A model generated the notes under the pieces. The model had not been told where the DNA came from. It worked only from the letters and a program-made list of their open reading frames with translations, and ran no database searches. A DNA stretch of 64,000 bases. It comes from Chlorokybus atmophyticus. Its lineage: Eukaryota; Streptophyta; Chlorokybophyceae; Chlorokybales; Chlorokybaceae. A program made the position numbers and the translations under genes. How positions within the stretch are numbered: position 1 is the stretch's first letter; every line of letters starts with the position of its first letter. Location: the NCBI GenBank assembly GCA_009103225.1, contig RHPI01002069.1:1462329-1526328 (forward strand), read 5' to 3'. Positions 1-9,404 of this stretch are shown piece after piece.

Positions 1-245
1 CCCATGCCACCAATACTGTGCCCTCACAAGGCTAACTGTGCGCTTGACACCGAAGTGTCCAAGCTCAGTGTGGAGGGCGGTGATGATGCCTTCGCGTGTG
101 GCCGGTTTGGGGCTCTCTTTGTCTTCACCATGGAGGCGACGATACAGCTTGTCATCCGCCCAGCGATAGTTTTGGGTGCGTTGGTTGACGCGGTCCTTCT
201 CACGCGCACTCATACCAGAGGGAAGCTGACCACTTTGAAAGAAGG
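1..245 (-). pseudogene. Integrase N-terminal zinc-binding (HHCC) region, truncated by window edge
   Basis: The complement of this stretch is open and reads ... Y-R-W-A-D-D-K-L-Y-R ..., then L-H-T-E-L-G-H-F-G-V-K-R-T and A-Q-Y-W-W-H-G at the window edge. H-x4-H followed by Y-W-W is the first half of the integrase HHCC zinc finger of gypsy elements; the two Cys and the DDE core would lie left of position 1. It is in the correct order and strand after RNase H, so it belongs to the same element. Confidence 0.7.
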
Positions 246-544
246 AGAGGGATGGCTTGTTCAGCCATATGTCATGTCTGGTGTCGGTGGGTGCTATCTT
301 TGTGTCATCGACCTTAATGTCGCCACCGCGAGTGGTCCCTGCGGGTGTGGTAGTTGCGGAGCCGGTGGACTCAAGAGCACGTACCTCTTCAGTTGTTGCT
401 GCGGCACCGGCGACGGTCGTGCGCCCTGAGCGCAACGCGGCAACAGCAAACATGGCAGCCACGGTCGGAGCTGATGATGCAGAGCCGAGCTCATGCCGAG
501 CTTTTGTTGCAACGTTAATGCTCGGGTGGGGTTTACGAATATAT

Positions 545-962
545 CTATCGACCTTGGTTGGTGAGGCCAGCGCGGTGGTCAATTCCAAAGTCGTACTCCT
601 GCAATAGCAGGGCTCAACAGGCAAGTTTTCCTGTTCAATGTTGGTTGATCATCAACCACTTGAGTGGCTGATAATCAGTGGTCAACTGAAACTGTCGGCC
701 CAAGAGGAAGTGTCGGAAGAAGGAGATAGCTCACACTGCAGCTAGACACTCTCCCTCATAGCTGCTGTAGTTGGCCTCGGCACTGATGTTGCTTCGACTA
801 GCGTTCGACACCACCCGCTCTTTTTTGTTCTCATCGTGCTGCACCAGCACGGCTCCCATCCCGAGCTTGCTCCAGTCGATGTGAAGGATGAAAGGCTTGG
901 TGTAGTTAGGGCATTGAAAGATGGGTGCTGTGGTGAGCCTGCTTTTCAGCTCCTTGAAGGCC
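545..962 (-). pseudogene. RNase H domain of the methyltransferase retrotransposon
   Basis: Reading on from the reverse transcriptase, the minus strand shows F-I-L-H-I-D-W-S-K-L-G-M-G-A-V-L (first catalytic Asp, near 875), Y-E-G-E-C-L-A-A-V (Glu, near 750) and T-T-D-Y-Q-P-L-K-W-L (Asp, near 690). This is the retroelement RNase H pattern. There is a TGA stop directly after the L-A-A-V segment, another TGA after the W-L-M-I-N-Q-H segment, and then a frame change into a segment with Y-D-F-G-I-D-H-R-A-G. All catalytic acidic residues remain recognisable, so decay looks fairly recent compared with the protease change. Confidence 0.75.
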
Positions 963-1860
963 TGCTGTTACGGCTTACTCCTTCTTTCTTCAGTAGCTCG
1001 TTGAGGGGTCGCGCTATTTTTGCAAAGTCTTTCACGAACCGGCGATAGTAGTTGGCAAGGCCCAAGAAGGCGCGCAGGCGCGTAAAATCCGTTGAAGCAA
1101 GGATAGCTGCCAGGGCCTCCACCTTTGCCTGCTGTACGTACACACCGTGGGGCACAATCATGTGTCCCAAGTAGGGTACCTTGTGAGTGAAGAAGGTGCA
1201 CTTGTCTGGGTGCACAGTCATCCCCACTCCCTTGAGCCTCTCCAGCACCTCCTCGATGTGCTGTAGGTGCTTTTTGTTGCTGCTGAAGATGAGGATGTCA
1301 TCGATGTAGCACCACGCGAAGTTCAACCCCTTAAGACTTTGTCCATCACGCGCTGGAACTTGGCGGGGGCATTCTTCATCCCGAACGGCATCATCTTCCA
1401 CTGGTACAACTGTCGGTCGCCCCAAAAGGAGGTCTTGTGCTCGTCCTCGTTGTTGATGGCTATTTGGTTGTACCCTTGGCGCATGTCGAGGATGCTGAAG
1501 ATTGTGCAATATCCAACATTGTCAAAGATGCCCTCTGCTATGGGCATTAGGTACCTGTCTTGTTTGATCTTGTTGTTGAGGGGACGATAGTCGCCGCACA
1601 TGCGCTGTTCTGTCCAATTGCCTGCCGGATCTTTCTTCAGTGGCAGATGGTTGCGGCTGCAAAGTCCGATGTGGACTCCTCAATGAGGCCTGCGTCCAGC
1701 AGCGCCTTACATCTCTGTTCCATCAGATCCTCCTCTAGCTTGGAGAGCCTATATTGCCGTCGAAACACCGGCTCGGTGTCCATTAGCTCGATGTCCATCT
1801 GTACACTGAACATTTTATCCAGCTCCTTTACGATGAAGTTGAATTGGCTCCGCCACTTAT
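963..1860 (-). pseudogene. Reverse transcriptase of the methyltransferase retrotransposon
   Basis: The minus strand encodes the fingers start L-D-A-G-L-I-E-E-S-T-S (near 1660), then C-G-D-Y-R-P-L-N (near 1590), D-M-R-Q-G-Y-N-Q-I (near 1475), M-P-F-G-M-K-N-A-P-A (near 1375), the catalytic box Y-I-D-D at 1297-1308, and the thumb/connection L-G-L-A-N-Y-Y-R-R-F-V (near 1050). This order is diagnostic of gypsy reverse transcriptase. Both Asp of Y-I-D-D are kept. The domain is split over three frames, so at least two frameshifts are present (near 1620-1640 and near 1320-1330). Upstream, 1860-2128 holds the link from the methyltransferase, also frame-broken. Confidence 0.85.
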
Positions 1861-2145
1861 TGAGGAGAGCCTTCAGCTTCTCTCGTGTGTCCTTCGTGGC
1901 AAGAGGGCCAATGGCGTGTACCCAAGAAGTTGCGTTGGCAACTTCGAGGATGAATTCCACTGTCACTGCTAGCAGTAACAGTGGAAGGAGGAGCAAGTAG
2001 TATTTGCTCATCCATGTGAGCCACCTCGAGGGCTGTGTAAGCTGCCGTGGTGTCTGCAACGCGATCAGTCCACCCCCCAGCCAGATGTTCGAGATGTTTA
2101 ATGGACACATGGCGGGCCTGCAACGCAAAGCTCAGCTCTAGCAGC

Positions 2146-3110
2146 CAGACCATGCTGTTTTGATCTATGGCCGAAAAGATGACATTGCTGACTGTCTGTC
2201 AGCGGGGACCCTATGATACTGATGGGAAACAACCCCATGATGCGTTTGCGCTCACGTGCGTTGGGTTCTTCCAGCTTGCCCGTTGTGGTGTCGAACACTA
2301 TGCCATTGCCTTCATTGCGGAAGGCATGGAACCCTGGGTAGGACACCGAAGCTGTAAGTGCGCGGCGCGGTTGGCCAGGTTGGTTGCATTGATGGAAGTG
2401 GCTGTGGTGGTCAAGATGTGTGACAGCTTGAGCTCTACCGTCGGGGTCGAGGATGTCATCGACCAAGAGGTTGCGTGGCCATGTCACATACGGTACTCCG
2501 CGTACGGTACTCCGCGTGAAATCTGCTGTCATCAGCTCTTCTGTGGTGGCCAAATTTGACCACTTGGCGCGGACGCAATGTGCACGGGAACCATGGCGCG
2601 CTGCGTTCACTTTGAGTGGATGCCCAAGGATGGAGCACACCTGCCGGTAGGTGGAGGCTACATGCGGACGCTGATCGTCCGCTAAGTGCACGTTCTCGAT
2701 GACGCACCCTAGTGGCCTGGAGATCTGGTGTTGTTTGAGGAGGTGGATGACTCTCATCAACTCCCATAACAAACCTAAGGGAGGGTTGTCAAGGCCTTGG
2801 CCTTTTCCTGTCTTGGAGTGTCCTAGGCACTCCCATCCAGCTATCAACAAGTCAATGTTGCCAAGGGATAGCAAGTGGTCCTCTGTGATCAATCTGATGT
2901 CTTGTGGCAATGCTTTGAGGTTGCCTTACAGTGCCGACGAGAGGGCAATTGCTATGGATAGCGCTCGTGCAGCTGGCGCCGATGATGCTTAATGGCTGTT
3001 TGAGTGCGCGGGTCAGGGTTGCAATAACAATACTTGGTGACTTTAACACCTGTATTGAGGACTGCAACGAGACCACTGCCGAAGCCTCCGAACAGTTCAA
3101 CACCGTGACG
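2146..3110 (-). pseudogene. C5-cytosine DNA methyltransferase domain inside the retrotransposon polyprotein
   Basis: C5-cytosine methyltransferases transfer a methyl group from S-adenosylmethionine to cytosine in DNA. The ordered motifs are visible. Motif I (SAM binding) is E-L-F-G-G-F-G-S-G-L at 3069-3098, followed by Y-C-Y-C-N-P-D-P. Motif IV is D-L-L-I-A-G-W-E-C-L-G-H-S near 2815-2850, with the catalytic Cys at 2827-2829, then G-K-G-Q-G-L-D. Motif VI is I-E-N-V at about 2686-2697. A motif VIII-like stretch G-S-R-A-H-C-V-R-A-K-W-S-N-L is at 2549-2590. A motif IX-like E-P-N-A-R-E-R-K-R-I-M-G-L is at 2230-2271, and a motif X-like H-L-F-G-H is near 2167-2181. Between motifs I and IV (about 2975-2910) there are in-frame TAG and TAA stops and a frame change. 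The usual Pro before the catalytic Cys is Glu. The large region between motifs VIII and IX would be the target-recognition domain. Confidence 0.8.
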
Positions 3111-3560
3111 CCTTGCTACCGCCGAAAAGTATGGAACTCCACGACTTCGGTGGCTACCATGTGCTGGTCTTGCACCGTGCTGTGCTTGTAGTTGTGGAAG
3201 CGCGAAGTGATCAGCGGCTGGGTCAACAAGAGGTGCGCGTCCACTTGTGCCCGCCAACGGTGTTTGGCAGGGTCTTGTAATGCCACCTCAACCATGGCAT
3301 CCTCCTGCTCCTCAATGTAAGGTGTTGGAGCAGCGTTGTTTGTGCGGCAAGGGGGTGCGACAACGGCAGCAACTTTTGTGCGGGTGCTGTCATATGTGGC
3401 TGATGGCGCCTCCCGTGTGCGCACGTGATTGCGCGTGGCTGTGGCAGCCACTTTGTGTTGAGCACGCGTGCATGATACCAACTCAAAAGGCAGGAAGCTC
3501 TGTACCTTTCCGTCATCTTCATCCCAATGTGGTCGGAACCACGCCCGCTCTGTCCAGCAT

Positions 3561-4130
3561 TCAAGGCTCATACCCACGGAAGTTAAAGTCCTGTCCAAGC
3601 AGAACATCGAAAGAGCCAACATTGGTGACCACACATTGCTGATCGATCTCTGTGGTGTGGGTCGGGTCCAGCCCTATCAACCGGATGCAAAAGACGTCCT
3701 TAGTGACCCCCATAACCTTGTCACGGCTCCCCATTGCAGTGTTAAATACGTGTGGGCAGGGCATCAGATCCGAGCTGGTGATGCTAAGAGACCGCGCAAA
3801 GAAGCGCCCGATAATGACTGGCTGCGCACCAGTGACCAGCATCACCCGCTTGGGTGCCAGGCCGTTGATGGTCACATGCTTGCCGTGGTTGGCTACCATG
3901 GCAGCGTTGGCGTTGATGGCGTAGCCTCTGTCATCGCAAATTTTACACAGTGACTGACAAGGGACTGAGGGACTGATGGGTGCCTGACCCTGCCTGATCC
4001 TGCCTGACGTAACGAATTGGTCCATAAAGGGACTTTTGGGGATGGCCGTTACTACTAAGCAACATATACCAATGGCAACCGGTCGATAGGTACAATCGAC
4101 GACGGCCTGCCTGTGTCGGCAACACCGCAC
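3561..4130 (-). pseudogene. Retropepsin-like aspartic protease region of the methyltransferase retrotransposon
   Basis: An open frame of about 190 residues looks like a retrotransposon aspartic protease. Around residue 98 it reads L-V-T-G-A-Q (3807-3839), where active retropepsins have D-[TS]-G-A. About 75 residues later comes F-D-V-L-L-G-Q-D-F, the usual second hydrophobic-Gly motif of gypsy proteases. The catalytic Asp is replaced by Val (codon GTC instead of GAC), so the copy should be inactive. Downstream on the same strand (3560 to about 3116) is a charged, Thr/Pro-containing linker of about 150 residues without a recognised domain, leading into the methyltransferase. The first methionine-like position may not be the true start, since this is an internal part of a polyprotein. 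Confidence 0.6.
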
Positions 4131-4533
4131 TTTAAGGTGACGGACGATTGTCGTCCCGTTTGCGCGATGGCGACCTATCTATATAGCACATAAGTCACGT
4201 TTTGGTCACATACAGTGACGGCCGACCGTCGGTCGTACCCTGACCGTCGAAAAGTATGCGCGACGGCCTGCCTACTATGGCAAGCCAGTCATCGTTAGTC
4301 CCTATCAGGTGACCTTATTGCGTCTATTAAGTGACGGCCGATCGCCGGTCGTGCACTTAACGCGGCGGCGACCTAACGGTTATGCAAGTTACCGCCTGTC
4401 CCTATATGTTGGCGAGTAATGCCGGTAAGTCGGGACGGTGGTACAATGCAATTATTAATGGTACAAAATGTCCATTGCTATAGTGACATAATCGTACCAT
4501 TTTGAATGGTACGACGGTGCCATTGTACCGTTA

Positions 4534-4574
4534 AGCGTTTGAATGACTTGGGCAGCCCAAGTCATTCAAACGCT
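4534..4574. repeat. Perfect 20-nt inverted repeat with 1-nt spacer
   Basis: The left arm (4534-4553) and right arm (4555-4574) are exact reverse complements separated by a single A. Such a near-perfect cruciform is unlikely by chance and may mark an end of a mobile element or a hairpin in a leader RNA. Confidence 0.85.
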
Positions 4575-4727
4575 CAACGGCTTGAAGTGTTGAACAGGTG
4601 AGCGCTGGGCAGCGGCGGTGGCGGCGGCGGCGACGGCCTACAGGAAGTAAGCTTGTATGCTGACGTTGTTATGCGCATGCAAGCTAATTGCCGTTCTTTT
4701 CTCAAGGCGGCCCTGGCTATACCAAAC

Positions 4728-4782
4728 TAGGCCAATCCAGGCCAAACCAGGCCAGGCCAGGCCAAGCCAAGCTAGGCCAGGC
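4728..4782 (+). repeat. Degenerate GGCCA/GGCTA pentanucleotide repeat
   Basis: A run of GGCCA, AGCCA and GGCTA-type pentamers without larger structure. A similar CAAGG/CTAGG run occurs at 19056-19126, in the leader of another retrotransposon. Confidence 0.7.
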
Positions 4783-5463
4783 GGCGGCGGCGGTATGGTA
4801 AGCGACAGCATGCTAGTGTGAAGGTTGTGTATATTGCTATTGACGGCGCTTGATTAATTGCCTTGTGCTTTGCAAGAGCGGCGATGGATAAGGAGCGACG
4901 GCGGAGGTGGAGCACGGTGCAGGAGCACCGGTTTCTATTAAGGCCGTAGACTAGGGTAGTAGTAATGGTAGTAGTAGCTCACAATAGGTAGTTCAGATTG
5001 TGTATGTACACATTGTAGTACTTTTATAACTTGCAATATTTATTTACTTTTTTATTTAAGTTGACGTCTTGCTTGTCACGCATTTGAGTATCCCATTATG
5101 ACCTGAACGATACTAACAAGTATCTTTAGACGTACTTATCGATAATGGTCGATAGGGAAAAGGTACCATGAGGTACCTGCTAGTCTCACTGGGTTAGTGT
5201 TTAGTCACCGGTACATCAACTGTACCTAACTAACAGGTACCGGTTAGTTAGGTAAGTCCCTTTTGCCTAACGGGTATGTAACAAACAGGTACCTGTCCGT
5301 CCAAGTCAATCCCTTTGTGTAAACGGCCGGGGACGGCCGTTATACTGAGGTCCCTATATCGAGATCACAGGTGGATTGAGCCACGACAGTGTAAATAAGT
5401 ATTCTCAGGTGCACGGCCGTTGCCGATATTTAGTCAGCCGGCAGGGGAACATTATTGCGATGG

Positions 5464-5798
5464 TGTCAAGGGTCTTTTCCCTTATTAAATGTTTTCACCT
5501 TGACAATATCTTATATGACCTTGATTGGTCCACTGTATGCCAAGCTCCATTGGTTCCTCGCTTTATGCTTGTTAAGTCTGTTGTATGAGTCATATTCAAG
5601 TCATGCGTCCCAACGGGTGATATCCACGACTCCTACCCTATTTGGTTGATATCAAATAGACTGGTTAAAGCTATGGCTAATAGTGAGTGGTGAGGGGAGA
5701 TCCTTATCACGACAGTCACAACGGCGGCGTTAGTAGGGTCGTTAGCGTGAATGTTGGGGTAGAGGATCAAAGGGGGAGTTTTGCTATTCACCTTTACA
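5464..5798 (+). repeat. 5' LTR of chromovirus A
   Basis: Starts TGTCAAGGGTC and ends CCTTTACA. It matches the 3' copy over its whole length, for example the shared blocks CCAAGCTCCATTGGTTCCTC, CTCCTACCCTATTT and GGGGAGATCCTTATCACGAC. It is followed after two bases by a primer binding site. Confidence 0.9.
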
Positions 5799-5800
5799 TT

Positions 5801-5812
5801 TGGTTTCGGAGC
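5801..5812 (+). other. Primer binding site of chromovirus A
   Basis: TGGTTTCGGAGC directly follows the 5' LTR with a 2-nt spacer. It begins with TGG, complementary to a tRNA CCA end. It differs by one base from TGGTATCGGAGC, the site used by chromovirus B and the nested TRIM, which resembles the initiator tRNA-Met site of plant elements. Confidence 0.7.
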
Positions 5813-6635
5813 TGGGTCCTCCTTGTCGGTGGACCTTATTGTAATGGTTGTGGTTATTATTGTGGTAGAGCAGCGCCGCCAGCAAGCCACCAGGCCGCTA
5901 GCAGCGCCGCCATTCACCTTCAGACCAGGAGCCGGGCAAGCCACCTACTGCGCAGCCTACTGTGCAACGTGCGTCGCAGCAGGTACCACAATCGCCGGCT
6001 GCCGTCACCTGCGAGCGTTAGTCTCTCCTGCGGTCGTCGCCGTCTAGCTAGCGGAAACAAAGCCTGGCAAGTCGCAGCGACCAGCCAAACCACTACCCTT
6101 ACAAGTAACAAGTTTATTTATACAAGGCTGCCTTATGCTGATTTGGCCCCTCTTCCTTGTTGGTCTTACCACAAGGATAGGTGGATGTGTGAGAGTGTTT
6201 GCTGGCTCGCTTGCATTGTGTGCGTATATGTGCACATTTTTAGCAAATGGAGCCTCTAACATAATCCCCTCATTGTTGGTTTTACTACAAGGGGGATGTG
6301 CGAAAGTGTTTGCTGGCTCGCTTGCATTGTGTGCGTATATGTGCACATTCATTAGCAAAAGGAGCCTCTGCGATAATCCCCTCATGAATTGAGGGAGCTT
6401 CTCGGATATTCCTCTGAGCTGCAGTGGAACACTTAGTCATCAAGTTGCTTTGCATTGCAATAGGTGACAACACTCACTCACATTAACACCATTCTTAAGT
6501 GGTTTTATACTCAGTGTTACAACACGAGCAGCCTCTGGCATAAGACTTGTTGTTGTTGATTGTTGCGAGCTTTGCTTGCACAACTCTATTGGCTTGCACA
6601 GCGTTGTTCTTACATGCTGTATTGTTGTGTCAGAC

Positions 6636-8087
6636 ATGGCAAAAGGCAAGTCAAGAAAGACATCTCAGGGTACTGAGGATCCCCCGCCTACCGCTACGCA
6701 AGTAGAAGAGCAAAAGGAGGATGCAGTTGACCCACAGAATGAGATGGAAGGGACCATTCTCCTTGAGCTCATCAAGCAAATACGTTTTCTTCGCAGTCAA
6801 CCCTACTTTGTGGGGGACGCGAAGCGTTTTACAGGTGATGTAAGAAGGCACCTTCATGTTGGTGAACAGTTTGACAAACTTGACCCCGCTAGGCAACAGC
6901 GCCTTACATTTGATGTAGAGAAGCGGTTGAAAGAAGTTGAACAGGGGGCCACCCTATTATAGTTGCCTGCAGACCCAGCTCAGATTGTGCATGTTGATAT
7001 CAATGAGCCTAAGGAGAAAACTACACAGCGACCTGCACCAGCGGCTACTCGCACTACTTCAAGGGGAGCTCAACAGAACGAACCTTTTGTGTTGCAACCC
7101 ACTGAATCAGTGATGAATTCATTTAGATTTTACTACATGTCTTTGACGCTGCTTCCAATGGCCCGCGTTGCGCATTTCAATCCTTGGCACAGTATTGTCG
7201 CCATCAGGAAGCATTGGCACGAGGCATTACTTCTACATTGGAGAATGCAAAGTTATTGATTTCTCATCTGTCTCAGCAAGACGGCGTTGCATTCTGCACC
7301 CGCCACGAGCACAACGTCTGCTAGTCCCAAGATGGCACTAGTCCAGCCATCCAAGTTCGACCCAACTAACAGGAAGACTACTGTCAAGAAGTGGATTGCG
7401 TTCATCAACAACTGGTTAGCCTTAGCCAATGATATGTCAGGAGGACAAGTTAAACATTGTTCTCAACTTGGCACCACTGAGGTGCAGATGCAGCATGAGC
7501 AGGGCAAGTTTGCCAGTACCATGCAAGCACTGCTGGACTACATGCGCAGTCACTATCAGAGTGTTGCATCTCGGGTGGAAGCAGATGAGAAGTTGGCTCA
7601 ACTTCGGATGAGCAACAAGAGTGCTGATGTGTATGCGCACTAGCGGCGCCTACTGGTTGACGAAGTCAACCAAGGAGCACTTCCATATGATGCAGCTGCA
7701 CAGATGCGCTCCTTTCGCAGTGCATTACGCAAGGATTTGGTCACCAGCTTGCAGCTGAAAGGAGACAACACTGTGTGGGGCCTGGGGATCTTGAAGAGTA
7801 TATCAAGGCTGTTATTGGTCTCGACCACTCTCTGCGATCTACCAAGGCAACTCATCATTGAGGGTACAGCTGCAGTGTCGACGCAGAAAAAGAGAGAGCA
7901 CACGGACGGCAAACGTGGGGCATCACATCAATCCAAGAAGCCCCGCAACAAGCCAAAGGTGATTTGTGCTTCTTGCAAGAAGCCGGGTCACACGGCAGAT
8001 CGTTGTTGGCAGCTGCACCCTGAGCTCAAGTCCTCTACATCCCAGAAGATGGGAAAGGGCAAAGGCCAGAAGACTCAGCAGCCGTAG
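6636..8087 (+). pseudogene. gag of chromovirus A with CCHC zinc knuckle
   Basis: The frame opens at ATG 6636 with a charged N-terminus (M-A-K-G-K-S-R-K-T-S) and has a TAG stop after about 108 codons. It resumes at about 7287 with the capsid-like part (K-K-W-I-A-F-I-N-N-W; L-L-D-Y-M-R-S-H-Y) and another TAG near 7641. It ends with a CX2CX4HX4C zinc knuckle (C-A-S-C-K-K-P-G-H-T-A-D-R-C, 7965-8006) and a basic tail. Gag would form the particle and bind RNA; the stops make this copy non-functional. Confidence 0.8.
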
Positions 8088-8204
8088 GGATTAAGCATGG
8101 CCACTGTGCCTCGTAATGTTGGTTTAGACATTACATATGTTTTGTGTACACATAGTGTTCAACAGCATGTGTAAGTTACACATGCTGAATTTGATCATGA
8201 TACG

Positions 8205-9404
8205 TTGCATGTAATGCAGCGTGATGAACCAGCGCATGCACGCGTGTTGCTTTCAAGCAAACTAATTGACTTAGCAATTGCTTTAGCAGAGTTTGCTATG
8301 TTTAAAAAACAGCAACATTTTGCTATCACAGGGTATGTGTTAATGCCATGCTATTATGGCTTATGGTCCAAATGGACATCACATGGACACCTTGTGGCTA
8401 AGTTCAAGCGGACAACCGACATGCCTACTTCTGTGAAGGTTGGTGGTGCTTCCGCCGCACACACACACACACAGCGACCATGCACTTGTGGCTGAATTTG
8501 ATGGTCATCTCATTCCCCTACTATGGACCTTTTAGGGTTCTTTAGCGAGTTATCATGCTTTATTTGTGTTGGACACCGCTACTACGCATAGCTTCATTTG
8601 TTAGTGAAACGCTTATCATTAGCTATGTTACCAGCAAACATGCTGTTGCATGCCGCAGAGCGTAACAGTTTGCCTTTATATGGCGTGGTCAATGCACGCA
8701 TGCGCATTGGTGCATACCCGGGCGTATTTAAGTTGTTGGTCACAGATTTTGAGATTGACAAGACTGATGATCATCCTGGGCTTGATTGGCAACAAGCTGT
8801 GCGTCTAACTCTAGACACGTATGCAAAAACATTGTCTGTACGCAAAGGTAAGCGTAGAATTATGCTCACCACCAAATTGCGACGAGCCTTGCCTGAGCCT
8901 GCAGGGCTTTTAAATGCTCCGCAAGCCAAACGTGTGTATCGCAAGCACAAATCAATGGCCTTTTGGGCTCATGTACGCGCTTCTTCTGATGCCACCAGCA
9001 ATGCTATAAATGGCATACCTGAAATGTAACAAGTGGTGAACACATTCAGTAATGTGTTTGCTGACGCTTTGCCGGAACTACCACTGGATAGAGGTATTGG
9101 TCATACCATTCCTATCGAACCAGGTTCTGTCCCTCCTTCACGATCTACCTATGTACGCGCTTCTTCTGATGCCATTAGCAATGCTATAAATGGCATACCT
9201 GAGATGCAACAAGTGGTGAACACATGCAGTAATGTGTTTGCTGACGCTTTGCCGGAACTACCACTGGATAGAGGTATTGGTCATACCATTCCTATTGAAC
9301 CGGGTTCTGTCCCTCCTTCACGACCTACCTACAGGCTTAGTTGTGTAGAGAGGGAAGAAATGGAATGGAAAAGCAGATCACTGAGTTATTGGCCAAACGT
9401 CTAA
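8205..9404 (+). pseudogene. Protease/linker part of pol, chromovirus A
   Basis: This decayed region between gag and reverse transcriptase includes a readable frame from 8598 (L-P-L-Y-G-V-V-N-A-R; L-L-V-T-D-F-E-I) that corresponds to the region before RT in gypsy elements. I could not find an intact D-S-G-A protease box. It carries the 180-bp tandem duplication described separately, and the segment with H-T-I-P-I-E-P-G-S-V-P-P is the usual run-in to RT. A short CA run lies at 8459-8471. Confidence 0.6.
8971..9330 (+). repeat. 180-bp tandem duplication in pol (two units)
   Basis: Units 8971-9150 and 9151-9330 are nearly identical, and 180 bp is exactly 60 codons, so the duplication is in frame. 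Unit 1 has a TAA stop where unit 2 has CAA, preceded by GAAATG versus GAGATG. A few other single-base differences separate the units. Confidence 0.95.

Larger units (their letters stand above)
1..4130 (-). mobile_element. Degraded Ty3/gypsy-type retrotransposon encoding a DNA methyltransferase domain (3' end outside window)
   Basis: Read on the minus strand, the domain order is retropepsin-like (3561-4130), a linker, C5-cytosine DNA methyltransferase (about 3098-2146), reverse transcriptase (about 1860-963), RNase H (about 960-545) and integrase zinc-binding domain (245-1, running off the edge). PR-RT-RH-INT is the Ty3/gypsy order; the methyltransferase is an extra domain between PR and RT. 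The frame is broken by several frameshifts and stop codons, so this copy cannot make the polyprotein. No gag or LTR is recognised: gag could lie upstream in a diverged or deleted form, and the 3' LTR would be left of the window. The stretch 245-545 between RNase H and integrase has no motif I can name. Confidence 0.85.
4131..5463. other. Non-coding interval between two retrotransposons
   Basis: I see no gene here. The stretch is dense in short palindromic and repeated words: ACGGCCG-rich segments at 4200-4400, ATGGTAC-type inverted words at 4440-4530, and GGTACC-containing palindromes with TTAGTTAG arms at 5160-5260. It could hold the 5' part (leader or LTR) of the methyltransferase retrotransposon, but I could not identify an LTR end or primer binding site. 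Confidence 0.4.

Noticed and set aside
257-607. Plus-strand open frame at the left edge
   Set aside because: It is the antisense of the integrase/RNase H region of the minus-strand retrotransposon.
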